Source: Oenanthe sinensis
Taxonomy: Eukaryota > Streptophyta > Magnoliopsida > Apiales > Apiaceae
Length of the DNA stretch: 64,000 bases
Assembly: GCA_028671895.1 (NCBI GenBank)
Contig: JAPMAC010000197.1
Coordinates: 5,647,001-5,711,000 of the forward strand
Direction: 5' to 3'
The notes below the pieces were generated by a model that saw nothing but the letters and a program-made list of their open reading frames with translations, had not been told where the DNA came from and searched no databases. A program made the position numbers and the translations under genes. Below are positions 54,119 to 64,000 of this stretch, in pieces (the stretch's first letter is position 1; every line of letters begins with the position of its first letter).

Positions 54119-55374
54119 TGTAATATCCGTAATTTATTTATTTACATATTACTAATAATAATTAGAATTAGATTAGAATTTGTAAAGATTGTTTTCTTTA
54201 ACCATAATATTTATTATATTGAATTTGATTAGAAATAGAATTTGTAATAAAATAGTAATTATATTAGAAGTAATTAGATTTATAATAAAATAGTAATAAT
54301 ATCATTCTCGAAAGGTATTTTCGAGTTCTTCATTTGTTGTTTACATTCCACTGTCAGATTATGTGGTTTCGACATCTTAAATCTTAAAATACTACTGTGA
54401 TCATAGCCTGACTCTGTTATGGCAGTCCGCATTTTAACTATTTCTGAATTCGTTACTTCTCCGTTTTTGACGAGTCTCATCATTATGGAAAGGTCTCGGA
54501 ATCCTCTACGAATTCTGTGTTTTATACTTTTTCATTTGAGTTCATCCTGATAGAGTAAACTACCTTTTTCTGAACTGGGCATATCTGATATTATTATTAG
54601 TAGTCTATTTTTGTAAGATATTTGGGTATGTGATCTTTAACTGATGTATTTTTAGTATATTTGAGATATATGACTGATTTGTGAGATTTTGTAAGACTCT
54701 GTCATGAGTGGATAATCTCATTCTTTAACACCTCCTATGCCGTATATTTAAATAGTATGGGCGTGTGGCCGGAGTTATGCGACACGTGTAGTCATGACTA
54801 CTTTGTATATGTGTTTTGGCCATTTGAGTAGCATTGTGCTTTGTACCCCTGTAAGATTTTGGGTATCATTTGATTTATTCTATGCAAACCTCTGTAAGTT
54901 TTGATAACTACATATTCTGGAGAATCGAAATGTAGGACATGCTGTAAGTGTAAGATTATCTCTCATATGCATAAGTAAGTTCACTTTTGAGCTATTTGAT
55001 ATTATTATGAGTAAGTGGTAAGAGTATATTGTGTAAGAGTAAGAATATTTGTGATTTAAGAGTATATATGTAAGTTGATATTGTAAGATATGTATAGTGT
55101 CTTTTTACTTTTTTTGTTATTTGTTTATATTGTGAGTTAAGTATGACCAATATTTTTTATCTCTTTCGATTTGTTTCATCATTTTTTATTCAGATATTTT
55201 TTTTATGTTATTAGCATGTCTAATCCTTGTACTCTTTGCATAATTTTATATCTGTACATGAGCCTTTCGCTCACTACCGGTCTATGTTTCTTTGATTTCC
55301 CCCGGCAGGTTAGTTGTAATTTTTTATTAGATTTTTGGAGTATTTTATTTAAGTGAATAAGTTTGGGATTTTAA
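54119..55374 (+). repeat. Truncated gypsy (chromovirus-like) LTR
   Basis: Starts TGTAATATCCGTAATTTA and contains CCCCCGGCAGGTTAG near 55300, features I associate with chromovirus LTRs. The end is missing at the junction with the next repeat at about 55375. No internal domains nearby. Confidence 0.4.
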
Positions 55375-56553
55375 ATAACCTAATTTATGAGTCGAACTTT
55401 TGTGAGAGCATAGAGATAGAGAGAGTTGATATGAGAAACACAGAGAAGATGCTAGAGTTTTGTGTACACCCTATGAGAGTTTGTATTTAATCAATAATAA
55501 TACAAGTAGTATTTTCTTCATACTTTGTGTTTAATCTTTGTTATTTGTTCGAAGCTTAATTACATATTGAGTTTGATTTTAATCAGGAAAAAAAGTACAT
55601 AAGTATTCAACCCCCCTTCTATTTATGTACTGGAAAACAAATTTAAACTTTTATAACCAAGGTGATATTTGAGCAAAATTATGGGATGTAAACTATAATT
55701 TACTAAAATGGGATAGTGTAAATGAGTTGCAAAAAGCAGCGTTTCTGAAAGTTTGGGGTTCAAACTATTTTAATTTAAAGTTTTATGGTCAAAGTGAGAT
55801 TCGAGCAATTTTTTGGGATACAAACAACAATTTACTCTAAAACATACCTACCTCTAAACTAGAAATGAATACCAAGAAGAAGTAAATGAACATACAGTAA
55901 ACATAATTTAATTTAATAATCTCAAGTATAAAACTTTCCTTCATAAATTACATAATAACTTAAACAAAATCTAATACAACAAATCTGTAAACAATAAAAC
56001 CTACAAATTAGAAACAAAAAAAATCAAAATTAACATATCTTCCGAATTAAACAAATATATTAAACTCGAATACACAACCCTAAAAAATAAAAAAATAAAT
56101 TTTATTAATAAAAAAGTATGAAATAAATGAAATACAACAAAAAATAATACCCATAATTTACAATATAATTATCTTATGAGTAAACAATATTTATTTTATA
56201 ATATTTAAGTGCACAATCCTTTTTTAAAATATATTTACAAGCATATTAATTTATAACAAACCAATATTTATCATATTTTTAATATTTACAAATAATTTTG
56301 AAACTTCAACCTCCAACTTATTTAATGATTAAAATAATTACAATACAAATATTAATTACTAAAATATAATCAAAATCTATAACATAATATTCCACCAATG
56401 AACAAGGAATAAATTTAAATCATACAGTTATATATATCCAATTAATACAAAATTCTAAAATCTTAACAAGCTACTATTTTTATTGAATTCAAATATATGA
56501 TTAAATTGTCACCTAAATTTAAGATCTATTTTATATAGTTCTTATCTTTCATA
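55375..56553 (+). repeat. Duplicated segment, copy 2, left part, with LTR remnant
   Basis: 55375-55639 is the 3' part of an element A-type LTR (AACCTAATTTATGAGTC to GGAAAACA) and 55640-56553 the adjoining AT-rich sequence, matching 44099-45223. An extra stretch of about 120 bp (56045-56165) is absent from copy 1. It is interrupted at 56553 by element D. Confidence 0.8.
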
Positions 56554-57086
56554 TGTTAGAAAGCAAAAATTGATGGTTGTTAGATAATACAAATCAGAGT
56601 TTACACTATTGACGTTATTAGAGTTTAGGAAGCTGTCAGTCAAAATTTACTTTATCAGAGAATACTCAATCAGAGTTTACTCTAACAGAGAATGCTCTAT
56701 GAGAGAATAAAAAGAGTTTAACAAATCAGAGTTTGTCAGGAAGAAATTCGAATCAGAGTCTTAATAGGATAGTAAGAAGGAATCCTAATGCAAGTATATT
56801 TCCTTATGTAAAGCTGTTTTATTTCTAATCTGATTTGTAATTGAATTGTAACTGTATCTATATAAACACAATCATAGGTTAACATCAAAAAAATATCTTT
56901 ATAAGTAATATCTTTTATAACCTAGCAGCTCTTAAGAATAAAATATTTCTTTAGAAAGTTCTGTAATCTATTCAATATTATCAATACAAATCTGTGATTC
57001 ATTTACGTACTTCTGTTCTTAATCGATTTACTGGTACTATTACATTCAATCCCCCTTCTGTAATAGTTTATTCATCTGGGCAAACA
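56554..57086 (+). repeat. 5' LTR of element D
   Basis: TGTTAGAAAGC to GGGCAAACA, 533 bp. A TATA box CTATATAAA lies at 56858-56866. It contains a run of TCAGAGTTTACTCT and CAGAGAAT words (56594-56740), and a TTCAATCCCCCTTCT block near the end as in LTR A. Confidence 0.92.
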
Positions 57087-57088
57087 AG

Positions 57089-57102
57089 TGGTATCAGAGC
57101 AG
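57089..57102 (+). other. Primer-binding site of element D
   Basis: TGGTATCAGAGCAG, two bases after the LTR, is of the initiator tRNA-Met type. Confidence 0.9.
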
Positions 57103-57134
57103 GTAGTTCAAATTCAACTGTTAGATCATAAATC

Positions 57135-59300
57135 ATGTCTGGAAACAAGAATGAGAGCATAAGAATTCCTATCTTGAAGAAAGCTGAGTACCCTAAATGG
57201 AGGGTAAAGATGTTGATGTTCCTAGAAGCAACAAACCCTGATTATTTGGACATGATCAATGAAGGCCAGTATCTACCAAAAAAACTGGTACCTGCAACTA
57301 TTGTGGACGTAAGACAAATTCCTGAATACTATACTCTTAAAGACAAGAAGGAGTGGACCAATGAGGAAAAATAAGAAGTCCTCAAAGATGCCAAAGTAAG
57401 AAACATATTACACAGTAGTCTTGATTCTGTAATGTCCAACAGGGTGATAGCATGTAAAACTGCAAAGAAGATCTGGGATGCTTTTGAGGTTCAATGTCAA
57501 GAAACCAGGGAAATCAAGAAAAATAGGAGATCTATGCTCATACAAGAGTATGAATATTTTGAGGCTAAGCAGAATGAATCTCTCACAGATATTTATGATA
57601 ATGAAGATTCTAACACTAAATTTCTAAGGGCTCTTCCAGAAGAATAGGATCTGCAGACATTTTAATTAGAGATATGGGTGATTTAGATGAGATGTCTTTA
57701 GATGAAGTCTATGTAAAATTGAAAACTCGTGACCTGTAGTTACAGCAAAGAAGAAACAGGAAGAGCAACAAGGCAAGATCTATATCTTTGAATATTGAAG
57801 CCAAGATTGAAGAACCAAAAGAAAAGGTGACTTAAGGCCTCAACAAAGAAAGAGAAAGAAGTAGTGATCCAAGAAAGAAGTGAATTAGAGTTTGAAAAAA
57901 ACTCTGAAGCAAACTCTAATGACTCCACAGACTCTGATATGATGGAGATGGTTGCTATGATTGTTACGGGCTTCAAAAGGATGAAATACATAAAGTATAA
58001 GAAACAAGAAAATTTTCAGAAGAAGCATGGTGAGTCAGAAAAGAAAGGCAGGTTCAAGAAAACAGAAGATAGAGATGGGAGATCAAAGACTGTTGATAAG
58101 TCAAAGATTAAGTGTTACAAGTGTAAAAAGATGGGGGGCAATTTGCTACTGAATGAAGGAGTAATGAATCAGGAAAGGCTTTAATCACATCAAAGAAGGA
58201 TTGGATGGATTCCTCAGATTTTGAACAAGAAACAAATTATGAACTCATGGCAAACACTAATGCTCTAAACTCTGATAAGGCACCATACACTTTCTTTAAC
58301 TTTCAAACTGATAATATCTGTGAACTGAAGTCCTTTCTTAGATCTTTGCAGGTTAGTTTTAAATCACAGACTCTAGAAAATGAGAGATTAAAATTTGAGA
58401 TACAAACTCTAACTACCAGGAATAACATGTTGGAATCTGAAAACTTTGATATGATAAACATTAAGAAAGATCTTGACAATACTATTCACATGCAAACACA
58501 ATTAGAAATTCCAGTTGAATACCTAAAATTCGAAATAGCAAAAGAAAAAGAAACTTTCAGAGTTTGGACAAACTCTGGAAAAAGAGTCCAACAAATGCTG
58601 ACTAATAAGAATTAGCCTTCTACTTTAGGCTATGAATCAGACAAAGATACACATGCTAAATCTCACATAAAAGGAATATTGAATAAACTAATGAAATTTG
58701 TTAGAGCTAGTAATGACAAGAAATCTTCTAATGAATGCTCTAAAAACAATAGTGTGTTAGAAACTAAAAAGGTGAATATAGGTTACTTTTTTAGAAGCAA
58801 CTTAAAGAAAAGTTGAAGGCAGTCACTAATAAAGATAAACCTAAAAGAAATAGGAATGACAAAGTAGGAATTACTAAGGAGACTAACTGCATGAATATTT
58901 CTGATGCTCCTAGGAAACATGTTTTACTTGTGGTAATTCAAATTACCTTGCTATTGACTGCAAATAAAAGAAAAAAAAGGAACCTAAAAGACCTAGTTTT
59001 GAGGCTAGAAAACAAACTAGATATAAACCCTGTTTTCATTATGGTAGTATATTGCATTCCATTTATACATGCAAAGAATATCATAATTTATATTACAGTT
59101 TTTATGAACCACAACCTCAAATAAAAATATCTCCAAAACATATTGTCAAGCAAATTTATGTGATAAAAACTGATAAAAGAAGTGTAAACTCTGACAGTAC
59201 AAACTTTGTGAATGCAAACTCTGTTCATGGAAATTCTGTTAATACATACTCTGATAAAAGCACTTCAGCTACAAAAGTTAACAAGTTTTCAATGAAAAGA
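57135..59300 (+). pseudogene. SIRE-like gag of element D, broken
   Basis: ATG at 57135 (MSGNKNESIRIPILKKAEYPKW). TAA follows after NEEK near 57372; then frames 57432-57647 (KKIWDAFEVQCQETREIKKN), 57864-58184 and 58205-58615 (coiled coil, NERLKFEIQTLTTRNNML). The first knuckle begins CYKCKKMG, but the His position reads Gln and the last Cys a stop. A second metal-binding-like stretch sits near 59040-59080. Thereafter Asn-Ser rich residues (VNSDSTNFVNANSV) are encoded by AACTCTG repeats. Architecture and size match SIRE-lineage gag. Confidence 0.75.
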
Positions 59301-59379
59301 CCCAAACTAGTTTGAGTCTCCAAACCTACTAATTAAGTTGCATTTATTGATTGTAGGGAAACAGGAAAAACATCCTAAT

Positions 59380-59858
59380 AATTGATAGTGGATGTTCTAT
59401 TCATATGACTGAAAATAAATCCCTGCTTTTAGATCGAGTTTGAGGAGAAGGCTGGCCCAACAGTATCTTACGGAGATTGCAACATAAGAAGAACACTGGG
59501 ATATGACAATATTGTGATTGGGAATGTCATCATTGAAAATGTAGCTCTAGTTGAAGGACTCAAACATAATCTGCTAAGTGTGAGTCAAATGACAGATAGA
59601 GGTTATTCTGCGGAATTTCATGGAACTCATTATGAAGTGAAAAGCAAGAAGAATGGGAAAGTAGTTCTTATTGGACACAGACATAACAATTTATTTGAAG
59701 CTAGCTTGGATATTTATACTGATGGTCCATTAACTTGCCTACTTGGAAAAGCATTATCCTTGGAAAGCTGGAATTGTCACAAAAAGCTGTGTTATTTGAA
59801 TTTTGGAAATTCTCATGAAGCACATGAAAGACTGAGAATGTTGTGGCACAAAAAATAG
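59380..59858 (+). pseudogene. Protease and start of GAG-pre-integrase of element D
   Basis: A decayed protease motif, IDSGCSIHMTENKS-like, near 59380-59430, lies in broken frames. It is followed by YGDCNIRRTLGYDNIVIGNVIIENVALVEGLKHNLLSVSQ and CHKKLCYLNFGN (59480-59810), which correspond to GYTRGYGKIVCGNVIIEDVS and WHKRLSHLNF of the SIRE copy at 1-1426. The integrase core that should follow is absent. Confidence 0.75.
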
Positions 59859-62855
59859 TCATCTGAACAAGGTCCAAGCAAGTCAAAGTGAGTTAAATCT
59901 GAAAAGAAGAGGAAACTGATTGATGAAAAGACTGATTCTGATGATAGTTATGATGGACTGGTTTTTCCAGTAAAGAAGGTTGTCAAGAAGGGATATGAAA
60001 TTTCTCCCGCTCCATACATGAAATCATTCAACGTCAAAACAATGCCTGATGTCAAAAAGAAAGAGTTAAGAAGATTGATAAAGGCTACAAACTCTGAAGG
60101 TTTATACTCTGAAGGAATAAACTCTGAGGCATTAATCTCTGATCCAATAATCTTTGATCAACCTACAGCTTTAAACTCCGACACAGTATTAAACTCTGAA
60201 CCCATATTTATTGATGAAATTTTAAACTCTGATGATGTGTTAAATTCTGTTGAGATGGTGCAACCTAAATTGGCTAGTGATAATCCAACTATTGGTAATG
60301 TTGAAGTTGGTGAAGCTGTTCCAGTATAAATATCTGATTCTCCTACAAATTCACCCAAGCAAATTATCAAGGAGATATCTTATGAAAGGGTTAGGGAGTT
60401 GGAAGAACAAGTATGAAAAGTGATAGAAGATAAAATGTTTAAATCATCTGCCTTTCCAAGTTCTAAACAGTTTTCAAGGAAGAAGAGGAAGTCTGTCACT
60501 TTTGGCCAGGATCCACAAGAACCTATCTCTCAAAGTGAGATAGCAATCTCTACATGGCCAGGCACACAAGAACCTGTTGATCAAAGTTCAACAACAGCCA
60601 CAGTTCCAGCAGATGAAGCCGGCTTGGATCAAGGGTACAATCCACAAGAACCTTTAGCTCAAAGGGTTGAAGAAGTTGTTAAGGCCCCAACCACACAATA
60701 ACCATCCAATAAAAATTTGGATGCAGGCACTCTACCTATTCTATAAGACCTTGCTGTTGCAAATGCTGAAGGCCAATCTATGGCAGAGTCAAGCCCACAA
60801 GCACCTTCTCCTCAAAGTGGTGAAGCAGCTGAAGATATGACAGGTCCCATAAGAACCAATCATCCACTTTATGATTGCATACCAAGACTCTAATATTGGA
60901 CATACAAACTCTGATGAAGCTCCACTGGCAATCTCTAATGCTCTTATGGTGCTACCGATCTATGCACAACCAATGGAGACAACATCCATATCCACAACTC
61001 AAGGTATAAACTCTGACTTTTCTTCAGAATATGCATTCTCTGATAGTTTAAGTTCATATTTTACCTTTTCTATTTTAACTACTAGAATGATCATGAATAG
61101 TCCTGAAAAGGGTACCCCTAATCATGTAACTATAGTCAACCTTTCTCAGCCATCTATTATTTCTGTAGGACAATGTGTGTTGAGACTTTCTAGTGAGTCT
61201 GAGGTAAAATGTGTGAAAAACATAATTAATGAGAGGCAGAGACAGGATCTGGCAAAAGGTGAGGTAGAATTGAGAAAGAAGTTAGCTACTTCTAGTGAGG
61301 AAAATCTAACTCTTAAAAGTTATGATATGTGTGTTGTGAGAAGTAATGAGATTACTTTAAAAAATAAGAGTTACTTAGGATGTTCCATATATTCTGTAGG
61401 AACACAGAGTTTATCTATTGCAAACTCTGATCTTTTGGTAAACTCTAAGAAAACCATAAACTCTAATGGGGAAAACACAGAATCTGATGAGCCCATTTTT
61501 GCTGATGAAAAAGTTCCAGATCTGTCAATTACCTATACACAAAGGTACAATACCAAGAAGTTGACAGTAAATTCTCATGATGCACGTGAAACACTGAGAA
61601 TGGAGTATCCTGATTATCTGGTGGTGGAGCAACTCAAAGGAGATATTGAAGCTACTCTGAATGCTGAAGGAATAAAAAGAGATTTCACTTCTAAGGTAGA
61701 ACCTTCTCAAGATGTTTTGATAAATTCTCTCAAACAAAAAGTTTGGGTCAGTTCTTGGAAATACTCAAATGAAGTCATTTATTGGCCACATGTGCATGAG
61801 TTGATAAGTAAAGCTGATAAGGAATTACACTCTGAAGAAATGAAGTCAATTTTGAAAGCTACTACTATGTTATCCAAAGGACTTCATAATGAAATTGGTG
61901 AACTCAAGGATTCTATCACCAAAAAATCTACTTCTGTTCAATCTGATGTTACAGCATCACAACACTCTATGAAGCGGAAACTCTAAACTGTCTCAGCAAA
62001 GCGGGATGCATTGGAAGCAAAAGTTAATAATCTTTCTTCTTCTATCAGTTCTATGCAGGGAATGATACATACAATAGTTGTAATTCTTACTGTCAAGCAA
62101 GGAAATGATGTCAGAAAGGGGGAGAATGGTTTAGACAAATGCAAGGAGGATGTTGCACACCTACTTGAGAAACCCGATGATGAAGATCAAGGGAGTCTTA
62201 AGGAGGGAAAAAAAACTCTGAAGCAGCAAACTCTGATTGGTCAAACTTCAAACACTCAAACTCTGAAGACAACAAACTCTGACAAATAGCTAATCTCTGA
62301 TACACAACAAACTCTGGTAGAAGCTGATTTGGCACTAGCAAAAAGGTTTGAAGAAGAAGAGAAGCCTGAGAAAAATGAGGAACAAAATTTAAAGGATGCA
62401 GAAATGGCAAGGAAGCTATTTGAAGAAGAAAATCCAGGATTAGATCAAGTTGTTGTGGAAGCTAAATTGAAGGAGTGATAAATGAGAAGAAGAAGAATGA
62501 AAGGCTAATGATGATAAACTCTGAGGAGTATGAGCCTGGATATGTACTTGAAGATGGAATAGTGAGAGCTATGAGGAAAGGAGATACAAAGGTCAAGATG
62601 GTGTTAGAGGTTCCTACATTAATTCTAAATCCAGATGGTTTGAAGGCCTGTTACATTAAACTAGATGAAAGAATGGAGAGATCATCAATCTATGCTCTGA
62701 GGGTTACAGTATTTCAAATTGATGATTCCTCTGAGAAAATGAAAGAATTAAAGGAAAAGTTAGTTAATTTTTTAAAATTGTCGAGAAGAAGCTGTTTGAT
62801 AATTTTCTCAAGGAAGATTTTTCTTACAGAAGAATTTGATTTAAACAAACTCTAA
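59859..62855 (+). pseudogene. Long extra ORF of element D, Asn-Ser-Asp/Glu rich
   Basis: Pieces 60018-60329, 60420-60701, 60871-61986, 62011-62289 and 62475-62855 form about 900 codons with at least two frameshifts and several stops. Composition is dominated by NSD/NSE encoded as AACTCTGA(T/A), by Lys/Glu coiled-coil stretches (NLSSSISSMQGMIHTIVVIL) and by repeated P-Q-E-P blocks (PQEPISQSE, TQEPVDQSS, PQEPLAQRV). The C-terminal piece shares LRVTxxQI...EKMKxLK with element A. No enzyme motif or signal peptide. It holds the env-like/extra ORF position of SIRE elements; role unknown. Confidence 0.65.
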
Positions 62856-62918
62856 TGCATTTGTCTTGGATTTCTGACATCATAAGTGAAATTTATGTTT
62901 TAATTCTTAAAGTATAAA

Positions 62919-62929
62919 TTGGGGGAGAT
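62919..62929 (+). other. Polypurine tract of element D
   Basis: TTGGGGGAGAT directly before the LTR start TGTTAGG. Confidence 0.85.
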
Positions 62930-63471
62930 TGTTAGGAAGCAAACATTGATGGCTGTCAGAGAATACAAATCAGAGTTTACACTGCTGACGTTATCAGAGT
63001 TTAGGAAGCTGTTGGTCAGAGTTTACTCTATCAGATAATACTCAATCAGAGTTTACTCTAACAGAGAATGCTCTATCAGAGAATAACAACCGGCATAGTT
63101 TAACAATTCAGAGTTTGTCAGGAAGAAATTTGAATCAGAGTCTGAATAGGATAGTAAGAAGGAATCCTAATGCAAGTATATTTCCTTATGTAAAGCTGTT
63201 CTATTTCTAATCTGATTTGTAATTGAATTGTAATTGTGTCTATATAAACACAGACATAGGTTAACATCAAAACAATATTTTTACAAGTAATATCTTTTAT
63301 AACGTAGTAGCTCTTAAGAATAAAGTATTTCTTGAGAGAGTTCTGTAATCTATTCAATATTAGTAATACAAATCTGTGATTCCTTTACATACTTGTGTTC
63401 TTGATCGATTTACTGGTACTATTACATTCAAACCCCTTCTGTAATAGTTTATTCATCTGGGCAATTAAACA
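62930..63471 (+). repeat. 3' LTR of element D
   Basis: 542 bp. TATA box CTATATAAA at 63240-63248. It ends GGGCAATTAAACA, four bases longer at the end than the 5' LTR. Followed by the target duplication TCATA. Confidence 0.92.
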
Positions 63472-63476
63472 TCATA

Positions 63477-63831
63477 ATCATATAGTACATATAAGTTAAT
63501 TAAGATATAAATAAATGATGTATACAATTTGCTAATGAATTATATATAAATAAATAAATTTACTTTTATATAATATCAAAAGCACCATTTGCTTTTAATA
63601 TATTATAATGGGACTAATTATAAACATATTAATTGATAAATAAATAATAACTATCCATATTTACAATACCAAATATAAAATATTATATATATATAATTTA
63701 TTTTATATGATATATAACAATATTTAATATTACATTAAACATTTTATGGAATTATTAACTAATATCTAAAAGAATAATTAAGGTAATTCATCACTTTAAT
63801 TAAAAAAAAAACGTCAGTTTGACTTTATTTT
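63477..63831. repeat. Duplicated segment, copy 2, right part
   Basis: Matches 45226-45546 in the same orientation, continuing copy 2 across element D. Similarity ends at TTTGACTTTATTTT. Confidence 0.8.
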
Positions 63832-63864
63832 GAGAAGATACAGATGAGCTTACAGTTACCTCAG

Positions 63865-63999
63865 TTATATACTACTTTTCTTCGCTAGAGGTAGAGCTGT
63901 GGGTGCACTTCCGACTTCATCCTTATTTGCTGTATCAAGTGCAGTTTCTCCCTTATCAACCTCTAACTTACATGAGTTCCTTGTATCTCCAAGGGTTAA
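63865..63999 (-). CDS. Possible C-terminal exon of an unknown gene, cut by window edge
   Basis: The minus strand is open from the right edge for 44 codons (LTLGDTRNSCKLEVDKGETA... ending LAKKSSI) to TAA at 63865-63867. GC content rises sharply against the flanking AT-rich repeat exactly where this frame begins. Too short to identify; it may be host or element. Confidence 0.35.
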   Translation of the reverse strand, partial: LTLGDTRNSCKLEVDKGETALDTANKDEVGSAPTALPLAKKSSI

Positions 64000-64000
64000 T

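Larger units (their letters stand above)
56554..63471 (+). mobile_element. Element D: SIRE-like element with gag, protease and extra ORF but no pol core
   Basis: 6918 bp with LTRs 56554-57086 and 62930-63471, primer site, polypurine tract and a 5-bp duplication TCATA (56549-56553 and 63472-63476), verified against the uninterrupted copy at 45216-45225. Inside are gag, protease and the start of the pre-integrase region, then a direct jump to a long extra ORF. Integrase core, RT and RNase H are missing. LTRs are about 91% identical by eye, so this is an older insertion. Coding frames have several stops. Confidence 0.88.

Noticed and set aside
57082..57086. LTR D ending at GGGCA
   Set aside because: The empty site at 45.2 kb and the TCATA duplication place the ends four or more bases further, at AAACA.

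Overview
The window is nuclear DNA from a flowering plant, almost certainly a eudicot. The codon and intron style, an SBP-box (SPL) gene remnant and the retrotransposon lineages all fit; an asterid or Apiaceae-like host is only a guess. There is no intact single-copy host gene. The sequence is gene-poor, AT-rich repeat space made of nested transposable elements in several states of decay.

Layout. 1-5687: 5' part of a minus-strand SIRE-type Ty1/copia element (5' LTR, primer site, long gag, protease and integrase running off the left edge). 5688-~9588: 3' part of an older plus-strand copia element that begins abruptly in mid-gag, so the SIRE element probably sits inside it. ~9600-11236: a broken minus-strand SPL6-like gene that the copia element appears to have entered in exon 3. 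11.2-12.7 kb: AT-rich repeats. 12734-17494: 3' ends of two minus-strand long-LTR copia elements (A and B). 17495-~25800: a Tat-lineage Ty3/gypsy element with pol on the minus strand, a spliced antisense extra gene with its own promoter, a repeat-rich 3' region and the 3' LTR. 25821-27160: a long inverted repeat built from an unrecognised gene fragment.

29061-43998 is a composite copia element (E). Its left LTR carries a Mutator-type foldback MITE (9-bp target duplication) and a 4.5-kb chromovirus-like solo LTR (5-bp duplication), and a non-autonomous CACTA element (3-bp duplication) lies just beside it. The right LTR copy serves as the empty-site control for the two LTR insertions and approximately for the third. 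44099-45546 and 55377-63831 are a duplicated AT-rich segment. 47183-51947 is the youngest element: a complete minus-strand copia with 317-bp LTRs about 98% identical, a 5-bp target duplication and all catalytic motifs, broken only by a 21-C homopolymer that is out of phase. 56554-63471 is a SIRE-like element that keeps LTRs, primer site, gag, protease and a long extra ORF but has lost integrase, reverse transcriptase and RNase H. A possible exon end of an unknown minus-strand gene enters at the right edge.

Working together: the elements are layered insertions. Their order can be read from target duplications and from interrupted versus uninterrupted copies. The most unusual signals are the long hairpin at 25.8-27.0 kb, the pol-less gag/extra-ORF element with its recurring CTCTGA/TCAGAG motif, the antisense spliced gene of the Tat element, and the LTR at 42.4-43.9 kb with element-internal sequence on both sides.
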